Source: Stentor coeruleus (lineage: Eukaryota; Ciliophora; Heterotrichea; Heterotrichida; Stentoridae). Taken from it: a stretch of 29,960 bases of DNA. The position numbers were made by a program, and so were the translations under genes. The notes below the pieces were generated by a model. It was not told the origin of the DNA and searched no databases. It worked only from the letters and a program-made list of their open reading frames with translations. Shown one piece after another: positions 20,344 through 29,241 of this stretch. The DNA lies in the NCBI GenBank assembly GCA_001970955.1, contig MPUH01000907.1, forward strand, positions 1 through 29,960, given 5' to 3'. The first letter of the stretch is position 1. Every line of letters begins with the position of its first letter.

Positions 20344-21253
20344 GACTTAATATTTTGGAATAGTTTATAATTTTGATATAGAATAAGAGTTGGATTGAAA
20401 ATTAAAGTGGATTGAGGGTTTGAAGTTTTTATGAATAAAAATGATAGAGTATTTCGAATTAAGTGATATGATATTTGAAATAATAATTTTATTTAAGTTT
20501 AAAGTTGAAGGGTAAAATACTTTTTGTAATTATGATTTTTTGTGTTAAGAACTTTATAGAAAAAGCAAAATTACTTTATGCGGTATGATGATTATATATA
20601 AAATGGCTTATTTTAAACTTTTTCACTAGGATTATAAGAAAAATTATTTGTCAAGAAGGTTTATATAAATATTCATATATGTGTAAAATTAATAATATCA
20701 TAACAAAAATTAAATTCGCCTAAACTTATTATAATTACAAACTTCTAAAATTAAACAAATATATAAGACTAAAATCATATCTAGATTCATATAATAATTA
20801 AAATTGAACAAATATATAAGACTGAAATCATATCTAGATTCATATAATAATTAAAATATTATTGCATATAATTAGTTTCTTAGCTGTCTAGTATTTTATT
20901 CTATCTTATTTCTACATCAAGCCAAACTCATTCTCATTTTTTAATCAGCACTTACACATAAAATATTCAAAATCCTCCAAAAAATCTTTCCTAAGCCTTT
21001 CCAACAACACATTTTTTAAAAACAAATCATTCTCATAGTAAACATATTTCTAAACATTAATTTCTAATAATTATTCTATTCAGTATTAGTCTGATTAAAA
21101 AAATCTGAAATTTTAAGTCATATAAATTGAAAATATTATCTAAACTTCATAAATATACCTTTAAAAGGTACTTAAATAATCATACAATTTATTCAGTTAG
21201 TTTTTTGCACTTTTATTTTTTAATAAAATTTCTAGCACCTTGATAAGAAGCTC
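20344..21253. other. Noncoding spacer
   Basis: G/T-biased to about 20650, then very AT-rich with a 53-bp duplication, then C-rich and G-poor at about 20880-21060. The last bias would predict a + transcript further right, where a higher-GC island lies. No ORF is seen. Confidence 0.4.
20747..20852. repeat. 53-bp direct tandem duplication (2 copies)
   Basis: Copies 20747-20799 and 20800-20852 are head-to-tail and differ at two A/G positions only (…ATTAAAC/ATTGAAC, GACTAAAAT/GACTGAAAT). Each holds CTAGATTCATATAATAATT. It lies in noncoding AT-rich DNA. Confidence 0.95.
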
Positions 21254-21275
21254 TCTTTAATATATATATTAAAGA
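21254..21275. repeat. 22-nt perfect palindrome
   Basis: TCTTTAATATA followed by its exact reverse complement. It is AT-rich and lies about 90 bp left of the higher-GC island. It could form a hairpin or be a binding dyad; chance is also possible in AT-rich DNA. Confidence 0.6.
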
Positions 21276-21345
21276 ATATTCCTAATTATTCATAATTACC
21301 TATTAAGATTTGAGGAATAATAAAATAAGTGTTGATAAATACATA

Positions 21346-21580
21346 ACAAGCTGTTCCAAAAAGTGGTTTCCCTTCTATAAATTGGGCACGCCTGCTTAGA
21401 AAAATTTTAAACATCCTAGAAAGTTTAAAGTGGGTGATAGTTAAGGTGGCATGATTTAAACCTTATCCGATCGAGGTTTGTTTGTCCTACGATCTTTTCT
21501 TTAGGCAGATTCAGTATATTAAACCACTCGTTGTCGCTGGTTATGTGACTCTTTATTTGATCCTAGAAAGGTTAAAGCTT
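21346..21580. other. Unexplained higher-GC island: structured ncRNA or eroded gene/transposon remnant
   Basis: GC is about 38-40% over 21361-21540, against roughly 13-25% in the flanks, and G and C are balanced, unlike the skewed noncoding DNA here. Short hairpins are possible: AAACCT/AGGTTT around 21460-21480, AACCA/TGGTT at about 21520-21542, and a competing TAAGGT/ACCTTA. An 18-nt direct repeat (ATCCTAGAAAG[T/G]TTAAAG) bounds part of it at 21413-21430 and 21560-21577. One + frame is open for ~78 codons except for a single TGA, and uses codons such as CGC, CTG and CCG that are uncommon in the neighbours. A minus frame is open for ~43 codons. Neither translation is securely recognised; a faint likeness to IS5-type transposase N-termini was seen in both directions and is not reliable. 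No tRNA or spliceosomal RNA signature was found. Confidence 0.3.
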
Positions 21581-22631
21581 ATATAAAAGATGATATGGAA
21601 CCTTCTTTTTAAACCATATATAATGCAATCCAGCTCTAAAAAATTCATCTTTATTAAAATTTCAAATAGCTTTTGTGTACTTAAATACATTTTTCCGAAT
21701 ATAACTTCTTCTTATTATTATATCATCATGTCCAACATTCCTAGAATTCCAAAATCTGATCTTTTAACTTATGTCAATAGCCTCCTTCCCTAGAAACCCA
21801 AAGGAAATTTTTTCATATCTCTTACAATCTTCTCAATTGATTTTCTCATAAAATTCAAGAAAATAACTTATTCTTTCCTTGAAATCCATACAATCAAAAT
21901 TTTAATAGCTCAAGCCATTCTTTTGAAGTATTATAGACCCTGATTTCTCTTACAACATGACCTTTTTTCTTCTCATCCCATTTAATTTTAACTACATAAA
22001 GGCTATTATCTAATGCACAAACCCTTTTTCATATCTTCTCATCAGATACTTGATTAATCAACTCAATTAACCTAAACTCAACCCAAACCTTATTTCCATT
22101 TATTGCTTAAAAGCTTCACTGTCAAAAAAAAAATTTTCAGCTAAGAAAGTTTACTCTTATAAAAATAGTTACTTTTCACCTATAGCTTTATTTCTTTTGA
22201 AAAAAAAAAAATTGCCGGCATTATACTAATTATTATCTTCACAAAATTTCTTCAAAAAACTAAAACTTTTAAATAAATTTCTTGTTTTTCTTAGCATTCT
22301 TATCATTATCCACTACATTTCTATACAAAAAATGTATATATTCCTTCTAATATTTTTCTTATTAGTAGTAGTGTAGCCTAAATTCTACTTTGTCTTGTAA
22401 ATAGGTAAATTTTTTTCTATAGAGTTGAATCTAAAGGTAAATTCTATGATAATAGTTGATTTTTTTTATATAAACTTGACTTAATATATAATTTTCACAA
22501 GTTCAGCAAGAGTGTTTTCTTTAGTATAGGCGGATTTTTGCCAGTGGACATTTATATAAATCATTTCGGTAATTGCCAGTGGCTTTACTATGATATAAGT
22601 TCTTGGATTTGCTATTAGAATATAAATAACT
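21581..22631. other. Noncoding region upstream of the zinc-finger gene
   Basis: 21790-22330 is C-rich and G-poor. 22350-22631 is mixed and contains the repeated TTGCCAGTGG motif. A short ORF at 21590-21793 is AT-rich with no coding character and is not called. Confidence 0.4.
22538..22582 (+). promoter_or_regulatory. Paired TTGCCAGTGG motif upstream of the zinc-finger gene
   Basis: TTGCCAGTGG occurs at 22538-22547 and again at 22573-22582, 35 bp apart in the same orientation. The second copy is about 50 bp before the ATG at 22632. A 60% GC decamer repeated in ~20% GC DNA next to a start codon suggests a protein-binding site. The function is inferred only. Confidence 0.4.
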
Positions 22632-22949
22632 ATGGATAAATTAGAAGTATTCAAGGTAAAAGTCTACTGCTGTATGCACAAAGGGTGCTATAGAGAGTAC
22701 CAAACCAAGTATAATCTGATAAGACATATTAATGTCAATCATTTAAATAAAAAGATTGGGAAATGTTCAATTTGCAATAAAGAATTTATCGACTACGAGA
22801 ACTTGAAAGAACATCTTAACATCCATTTGAATATCAAACCTTATTCCTGTACACTGTGTGGAAAAAGTTACAGAAACAAATGCATGTTAATAAGACATAA
22901 GAGAGATCACGAGTTTAAAGATATAGAAAGCAATTTGATTAACTTATAA
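22632..22949 (+). CDS. Three-finger C2H2 zinc-finger protein
   Basis: A 105-aa protein made almost only of three C2H2 fingers. F1 is C14-x4-C19-x12-H32-x4-H37, F2 is C45-x2-C48-x12-H61-x3-H65, and F3 is C73-x2-C76-x12-H89-x3-H93. The F2-F3 linker LNIKPY resembles the TGEKPY linker of DNA-binding arrays, and each finger keeps the central aromatic and Leu. It should bind DNA or RNA, probably as a transcription regulator in the nucleus; no activation or dimer domain is present. An in-frame stop lies shortly before the ATG at 22632. The stop is TAA. The paired TTGCCAGTGG upstream could be its own or another factor's target. Confidence 0.93.
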   Translation: MDKLEVFKVKVYCCMHKGCYREYQTKYNLIRHINVNHLNKKIGKCSICNKEFIDYENLKEHLNIHLNIKPYSCTLCGKSYRNKCMLIRHKRDHEFKDIESNLINL

Positions 22950-23903
22950 AATAACTTTTCTAAATCTTAAATATACTTTATATTTTTATACCTAGACTTA
23001 ATCAGTTGATTTTGTTTCTGACTTGAACGTAGATGACTCTGCTTGTAAAAATATTCTCACAAGTTCAGCTCGCTTTGTGAGAAAATTGAAGATTTGAAGA
23101 AAAGCTTGGAAAAATAAAATAGTTCGAAGCTTGTATTATCGCAATGGAATAAGTTTTGAATGAATTTCTTTATCATTGGCCTAAATAGATCATTTTGAAG
23201 TTTTGGGAGAGGATTTATTATTGTTAACAATATATACTATTTTGACAAGAATTATGTGTTTCACAGTGGTAATAAGTTTTACATTTATATTGAATGCTAT
23301 CTGAAGATTTTTTGTTATAGTTTTTTAATTTTATATAGTAAAAATTTAGAGTTTTTAGGAAGAGGGATTAGATAGAAATTGTTAAGATTTTTTATTTTTC
23401 AGGAGTTAGTTCAGCGAAATAAGTCAAAAGGCAGCAAATTTAATATGTTCTGGTTTATAATAAATGCTAGCTTCTGACAAAGTTAAATAGTCGATTAAAC
23501 TTAACACCTCCATTCATAAACTCACATATTTTTTTCCTAATAGGCAAACTTTTTCTATAATAAAGCATATAAAAACTACCCTTATCATCTTATCCTACCA
23601 TCTAACATTACACCATACTACAACAACCCATAAAAAATCTACGCTATAGTCTCCAAACACACTCTTCCCATATTTCATAAACCACAATCATTAACACCAC
23701 ATCAAAATCCTCTATCAACCCCAACAGAAATTCCAAATTCATCCAACTTTCACACCTCCTCCACATTTTTCAATCAAAAACAAAACTATTCCTAATAAAA
23801 ACTTTTTCCTAATCCTAAATCTTCATCATCCAAACAATAATTTCTCTTATCCCTCTACGCTAAAAACCATATAATAATTTCATATCAATAGTCTATTATT
23901 ATA
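22950..23903. other. Convergent intergenic region, no gene seen
   Basis: The left half to about 23460 is G/T-biased (3' flank of the + zinc-finger gene). The right half, 23500-23900, is C-rich and almost G-free on + (that is, G-rich on the sense strand of the minus Kelch gene, its 3' flank). 23057-23069 repeats a 13-mer (TCACAAGTTCAGC) also found at 22495-22507. A short minus-strand frame at about 23020-23140 is open but has no ATG context. Confidence 0.5.
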
Positions 23904-25400
23904 TTAAAAATAATTGCCTATCGATAAAATGAAAATTTTTTTGACACTAGCATCATATTTGAAAATAATACCTTCTCTACTATGAATAACTATATCAAAA
24001 TTAACCCTTCCAGACTGTAAACCACTAAAAGTTGCATGGGTTCCAAGATATCCTGAAGTAATTTCACGTCCATTATCTAAAACCACAAACTTGTCTTTAT
24101 CATTTTGATTCCCTCCAAACACAACAATTTCTCTTCCAATACCAATCGCAGCAGGAGCTTCAGCAGTCCATGGTAATTTCCATCTTAATATTTCCCATTC
24201 ATTTGTATTATCTTCAAGCTTTATAACATTATTAGAAGCTATCCCATCAACAGTTCCCCCAAGTAAATATATACTATTTCCTATTGAACATGAAGCTGGA
24301 GCTTCATATATATTAGGTAAATCAGGTAAAATGTTCCATTTTAATGTATAAAGGTGCATACATTCAACTTTTTTACTAGAAACTCCTCCTAAAATAACGA
24401 AAAATGCTTGATGAAGCAAGGCTGCATGGTTTTTGTGAGGGGTTAAAGCGGGTTGAAGGGCTTGCAAATGTTGAATATCATAATTGTAGACTTCTTGACC
24501 TAAGGCTAGGATAAAACCTATTGGGGTTTGGGTTATAGAAAAGTTTGTGAAATCTTTTTCTTGAGGGTAAAAATTCACGTTGTAATCGTTTGGATGATAT
24601 GTGATAATTTTGTTGGAAGTGTAGAGGATTGAGACCTCAGTGAAAACTGGGGAAAAAAAAGAACGGTTTAGATGGGAGATGTTGACAGGCATGCTTTCGT
24701 CTGGTAGATTCGCGAAGTTGATAGCGAATTGTACAGAGTTTTTTAAGTGGTCTAAAGGAATTATTTCATTTTTATCAGACCAAGCCACTACTGCTACTGG
24801 TAAGTTTTTCTCATTATAAACCAGGGATCCTGTCATACTTTTGCTATTCACAATTTTCGAAGCTGAGTACCTGTTATTCTCTTTAAAAATATAAAGTTTG
24901 TCTTTGTCTTCTAAAGTTTCTTCTTTAAATTCAAGTAATTCTAATTTTCTACCTTGCTTTCTTATCTTCCCCAAAGCAAGACCAGGAATATCAAGAGTAT
25001 GGTAATAATTTTTAAGCTCAAAAGCCTCATTACCTACATAAATACTTTGTGTTTTAATATTCCCTTCAGAGAATATAAAAGTTGGAAAAACTAAATATTT
25101 TGCTAGAAAGACAATCCCATAACCTTTCTCAAATTTAACTTGGGCTTTTGAAGGATGAAAAACTTCAGATATAACTTCAACTATTACGTTGATTTGCTTT
25201 TTCATGTTCTTTGGGGCCATAAAAAGATCTGATGAAGTCCTCATGTTTTTTTTACCACTTGTTATGATGAAAGTCTCTGTAAGTTTGAATGCTGAGATTA
25301 TTTGTTGCCGAAGGTCAGCGATATTTTTGCATTGCACTTGGATTGATTGTTTGTTGTATTGAACATTTACAATTGTTGTCATTGAGGTGCATCCTCCCAT
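23904..25400 (-). CDS. Predicted N-myristoylated Kelch protein with trypsin-like-fold middle
   Basis: 498 aa starting MGGCTS, which fits N-myristoylation at Gly2 with possible palmitoylation of Cys4, so membrane anchoring is likely. Residues ~8-78 look like a ubiquitin-like or PB1-like beta-grasp. Residues ~88-228 resemble a degenerate trypsin-like serine-protease fold: KGYGIVFLAKYLVF, then SMTGSLVYNEKNLPVAVVAW and NEIIPLDHL, which recall the GxSGGP, GxVVG and IP.. blocks. The GDSGG serine is replaced and no clear His/Asp is seen, so it would be inactive. Residues ~320-450 are Kelch-like blades (FFVILGGV, SIYLLGGT, REIVVFGG). It is probably a membrane-tethered scaffold or adaptor. The stop is TAA. 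The Kelch part is fairly sure; the middle domain is tentative. Confidence 0.88.
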   Translation of the reverse strand: MGGCTSMTTIVNVQYNKQSIQVQCKNIADLRQQIISAFKLTETFIITSGKKNMRTSSDLFMAPKNMKKQINVIVEVISEVFHPSKAQVKFEKGYGIVFLAKYLVFPTFIFSEGNIKTQSIYVGNEAFELKNYYHTLDIPGLALGKIRKQGRKLELLEFKEETLEDKDKLYIFKENNRYSASKIVNSKSMTGSLVYNEKNLPVAVVAWSDKNEIIPLDHLKNSVQFAINFANLPDESMPVNISHLNRSFFSPVFTEVSILYTSNKIITYHPNDYNVNFYPQEKDFTNFSITQTPIGFILALGQEVYNYDIQHLQALQPALTPHKNHAALLHQAFFVILGGVSSKKVECMHLYTLKWNILPDLPNIYEAPASCSIGNSIYLLGGTVDGIASNNVIKLEDNTNEWEILRWKLPWTAEAPAAIGIGREIVVFGGNQNDKDKFVVLDNGREITSGYLGTHATFSGLQSGRVNFDIVIHSREGIIFKYDASVKKIFILSIGNYF

Positions 25401-25671
25401 TTTTAAAGTTTTTTAGGCTAGTTTAGTTTATTTGAATTAGAAATCAGAAGTTTTGGGTATATAAAACTTTGAAGTTTAAAGGAAATTATTTAAACATATA
25501 TAGGAATGATGAGTATTTTATAAGAAAAATTAAATGTATTTTATTAAAAAAAAAATTGAAAGATGAAGGCTTTTTCCAAAATTAAAGTATAAAAGCAGGT
25601 TTATAAACACAACAATCAAACAATAAACTTCAACATCAAATAAACACAACATATTTTTAAAAAATAAATAT

Positions 25672-27105
25672 TTAACTAGCTAAAATTTTTTGATTTTCCT
25701 TATCCCTAGCAGAAATATAGCTTTTGACCATAATAATAAAAAGTAAAGCCTTGAGGATAAAATTGAAGAATCCCATAATAAATGAGAAACGGTAGAGGTT
25801 AATTCTAGGATCTTCATGCACGGCGAAAACTAAATACTCAAGGTCAGCAAATACCCATAAAAAGTCATAAGCAAACAGTGCTAGCAGAGTTCCTCCTGCT
25901 ATCCTGTATTGAAAAAGTGTCCATCCCCCAAGTTCCCTACTCCAAATCGCTCCAGCCCAAGTCAAATTCGCTAAATCCGGCCTTGTGAATGACGTAAAAA
26001 CCGCTAACAACGTAAAAACCCCAAGCATAATCCTTTGTATAATATCCAAATTCCCTAAAGTCTACATAAAAAATACATGAAAATGCTTATCAGCTGTTTT
26101 TTCCACTTCTGAGACAATCTTAGCTTCCAGTTTATCAAGCCAATTCTCTTTTCTAAACATCCCCAAAGGATTTGTCCCAAGTTTTTTCATCTCATTTTCC
26201 AACCTTGTAACTTCAGCTGTATCTGCTGTTATATCACGTTCTAATTCATCTTTTATATTTTCAAGATAATCTGTTTTTTTGTGTATCCATTGTATTGTTA
26301 AAGATACCCTGGCAGTACTATTCCTGCCAGACAATTGTAGCCATCGCTCATGCTTTTTTTGGTCTTTAAACTCTTGTAGGGAAATTGAAGTTGTCCCTAA
26401 TAAGTCATCTTTTGATACTGTTCCTTCATTAAAAGTTTGCATTAAAAGCTCACCTGTTCCTACTGAGATTTTAAATGTGAATGTTTCGTCCCAGACTGGA
26501 TTTCGGTCGTTTTTTATAACTTTGGTTGATATTTGTTGCCTTTCACAAAGTAAGTTTACATAAGCGCTTGGTTTACCATTAACAACTGATAGATTTTGTG
26601 CTTCAGCAACCCTTACCGTAAGTATACTCCCTTCCATAATCCCCCATGAGTTTATCCTCTCAGTTCTTTTCGCTTCTTCAAACTGCTCAATTATCCCTTC
26701 AAAATCTCTTTTCTTTTCTCCTATTTGTTGTTTTAACCTTGCAATAGCTTCTGAAATCCCATTAACTTGTTCAAGATAAGTTCCTAGAAATTCATCAATA
26801 CTCACTTGACCATCATGATTTGCATCCATACTATCAAATATTGTCCTAACATAATTTTCATCAGCTTCATCGTTTATTTCTTTAAGATAACTGTAGATTT
26901 CTTCATAGCTGATTTTACCACTTTTGTCTTTGTCTATTTCGTCAAAAGCTTTTTGAAGCTGGATTCGACGTTCATGGGATATTCTGGGGTCTATAGCGAA
27001 ACGTGAGTTTACTTGGAAGTTTGAAGACCTTGTACGATTTTCTACTGATTGAAGAGCCCATTTTGCTAGGTTTAAAGGGGACTTGTTTACTTCTGGGATC
27101 ATCAT
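25672..27105 (-). CDS. EF-hand/C2/multi-pass membrane protein (spliced)
   Basis: Exons 27105-26077 and 26061-25672 give 472 aa. Two ORFs in the same frame are separated only by a 15-nt intron that contains TAG. Two canonical EF loops lie at 58-69 (DKDKSGKISYEE) and 94-105 (DANHDGQVSIDE), both with full acidic ligands. A coiled coil follows (about 112-150), then a C2 domain (about 160-273). That C2 has SAYV in place of SDPYV and few loop Asp residues, so its lipid binding is probably calcium-independent. A second coiled coil is at about 275-340. The C-terminal ~125 residues hold three to four membrane helices (RIMLGVFTLLAVF; AGGTLLALFAYDFLWVF; FSFIMGFFNFILKALLFIIM). It is likely a calcium-responsive membrane tether or trafficking protein. 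The second ORF alone lacks an ATG at its 5' end. The stop is TAA. Confidence 0.9.
26062..26076 (-). other. 15-nt intron joining the EF-hand/C2 and TM parts
   Basis: On the minus strand it reads GTATTTTTTATGTAG: GTA, AG and A at position 10, like the three other introns. Phase 0. It contains the TAG that would end the upstream ORF, and the downstream ORF continues in the same frame. Confidence 0.88.
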
Positions 27106-27257
27106 ATTTATATATATGGATTTTTGTAATTATAATATGCATGAAATAATGTTTAGGATTTTTTAGTTTGTAAAAAAATATCATCATTTTCTTATAATAA
27201 AATTTTAAAAATAATCAAGGGATTAGCATATAGAAATATGATTTAAAAGTATGTGTG

Positions 27258-27986
27258 ATGGTTATAATTAATATTATGTTAGGAGGGTTTGATGATGATG
27301 AGCTTATTAAAGCTGCATATGAAATACCTGATCTTCAAGTCTCTGAACTACAAAAAGATGGACCTTTTTATGTAAACAAGGACAATGAATTTAAAAATCC
27401 TAACTATTACCAGATTAAGACTAAGTATGATACGTATTACAGGTTTATATCGCTTTTTAAAAGAGCAATTCATATTCACTCGAAACATTTTGACAACTTT
27501 AAAATCAAAGCTTTTTTTACCTGGAAAGCAATGGGGAAATCTAAGAATTTCGAAGTGTTAGGGTTTAAATTTGTCCATAAATGGAAGACTGCTTTGAAAA
27601 TATTTGACAGTTTGAGGATTAAAGTATTAAGAGGTAGAATTGGAGATTGGAGAGTTTTTGTGCATTTTTCTAAGGTAAATAGTAGTTTGAGTTCCAATTT
27701 AGTAACTCTTGAAAAACAAGAAATAGACTTAAATAAGCAGACACTTAAGCTTAATAGTGACATTAAAGCTTTGGAAGAAAAACTTTTATATGCTAAAGAA
27801 AAATCTAAAGCCAACTCACAATTCTCAAAACCCTTATCGCCACGTGAAGCTGAGCTTTTTACAAAAAACTGTGTATTACTTTCTCGATTGCAAAAAGAAA
27901 ATGAAAATCTTAGAGAAAAATATTCAGCGATTAGTAAAATTTATTTGCAATATGTCAGACAAATAAGCCCATTATTGTCTGGGTAA
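27258..27986 (+). CDS. Trp-repeat (SFI1-like) coiled-coil protein, 242 aa
   Basis: Residues ~60-140 form helices with regularly spaced tryptophans in KAFFTWK, FVHKWK and RIGDWR contexts (20-22 residues apart). This resembles the centrin-binding repeats of SFI1-type proteins, which are expanded in ciliates with contractile fibres. Residues ~150-185 and ~205-235 are coiled coil. A centrosome/basal-body or myoneme role with centrin is an inference from the repeat alone; three units is few. In-frame ATGs are at 27258 and 27276. The second starts MLGGFDDDEL and may be the true start, since the five codons between are AT-only apart from the first. It is divergent from the EF-hand/C2 gene. The stop is TAA. 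Confidence 0.82.
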   Translation: MVIINIMLGGFDDDELIKAAYEIPDLQVSELQKDGPFYVNKDNEFKNPNYYQIKTKYDTYYRFISLFKRAIHIHSKHFDNFKIKAFFTWKAMGKSKNFEVLGFKFVHKWKTALKIFDSLRIKVLRGRIGDWRVFVHFSKVNSSLSSNLVTLEKQEIDLNKQTLKLNSDIKALEEKLLYAKEKSKANSQFSKPLSPREAELFTKNCVLLSRLQKENENLREKYSAISKIYLQYVRQISPLLSG

Positions 27987-29241
27987 AACTAAATTCCATA
28001 AAAAATAGTTAAGTTTAGCTAAAATATGTTCATATATATATGTCAAAATAATCCTTTAAAAAATTATTATTTTTTATAAAGTTTTGATAGATTGATATAT
28101 CAGCATTCCTTAATATCTTATCTTTATGGCTTATCCTTTTAATCTTTTCTTATTTGAGTTAAAAAAATTTCAAAGTTTTAAAACTACTCAGAAATTTCAA
28201 TATAGTTTTTTATATAACAATAAAAGCAAGCTTTATTAAGCCTAAGAATTACAATTTTAATGCAATTTAAATCAATAAATTAATCCTCTATATCTGATAC
28301 ACTACTTACTCTGGTACTTGTTGAATAGAATAATTACTTAAATATCTGGGATAAACTGTTTTTTTCATGGCTAAAAAGACTTTAAGTTTGAGTTTTAATA
28401 AATTTCATTGGATTATCAAACTTTTAGAATGCTTGGTTTATAAGAATTGCCAAATGGAATTCGTAAATATATTTTTATGCCTAGTGTAGACCATAAAATT
28501 ATTCAAAGATTAATAATCAGAGAATAAACAATAAAAGCATTAGGATAGTTATTTTATTAGATTATATGAATCAAGTAAGGGATTGTAAAAATTATATTCT
28601 AATATGCATCATAGAGTATAAAATAATAAGAAAATAAAAAACTAATTTACAATACAATTTTAAAAAAATATGAGTTTTTAGCATATAACACATCATTTCA
28701 AAAAAAAAAAGTATTGGGGTTAATTAAGATTTGAAATCTTTTTACTATTTTATTATATGAAATTATTATAATAAAGGTAGCAAAGTAAGGTTTATTTCGA
28801 AGTATTTATCATTCTTAGAATCAAAAAACTGATTAGTTAATAATTAAATCTAGATAGTCTCTAGATTAAGCTACCTCATTCAGTTGACTTGAATTTGTCA
28901 TGATTAAGGCTTCATAAATGATTGAATTCGGCTTCTTTCCTAACGTAAGGCTCAAAGAAAAATAAAGATACTTATTTAGAGTCACTGAGCATTTTCTGTT
29001 ATGGAAAGTTTACGGCTTATCATAAAATTAGCATATACTACCATTTACGCATCTCTTAGACGCTTTATCTTTAAATTCAACAAAAGTATGAGTTTATATA
29101 TGCCTTTGAAAAAGATTGTCTTTGGTGAGACAAAAAAGCTTAAATCTCAGAATTTTCTAATTTTACATAAAATTTATCAAACAAATATATAAAGTTTATT
29201 ATATAATAATAAATTTCGAATAAAGATTATATAACCAATAA
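27987..29241. other. Long AT-rich region without a convincing gene
   Basis: About 1250 bp, mostly under 25% GC. The skew is weak and mixed. Around 28860-29080 GC rises slightly. An ORF at 29001-29192 (63 codons, ATG to TAA, starting MESLRLII) lies there but matches nothing I know and could be chance. No RNA gene is recognised. Confidence 0.4.

Noticed and set aside
21346-21580. IS5-type transposase fragment
   Set aside because: The likeness is weak and appears in opposite directions on both strands, so it is more likely pattern-matching than homology; reported only as an unexplained island.
21590-21793. 67-codon + ORF
   Set aside because: Very AT-rich, Ile/Lys/Phe/Ser-rich translation with no recognisable domain, in noncoding-like DNA.
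25672-26049. Separate 125-aa membrane protein gene
   Set aside because: It has no ATG at its start, follows the EF/C2 ORF in the same frame, and a 15-nt GTA...TAG intron joins the two.
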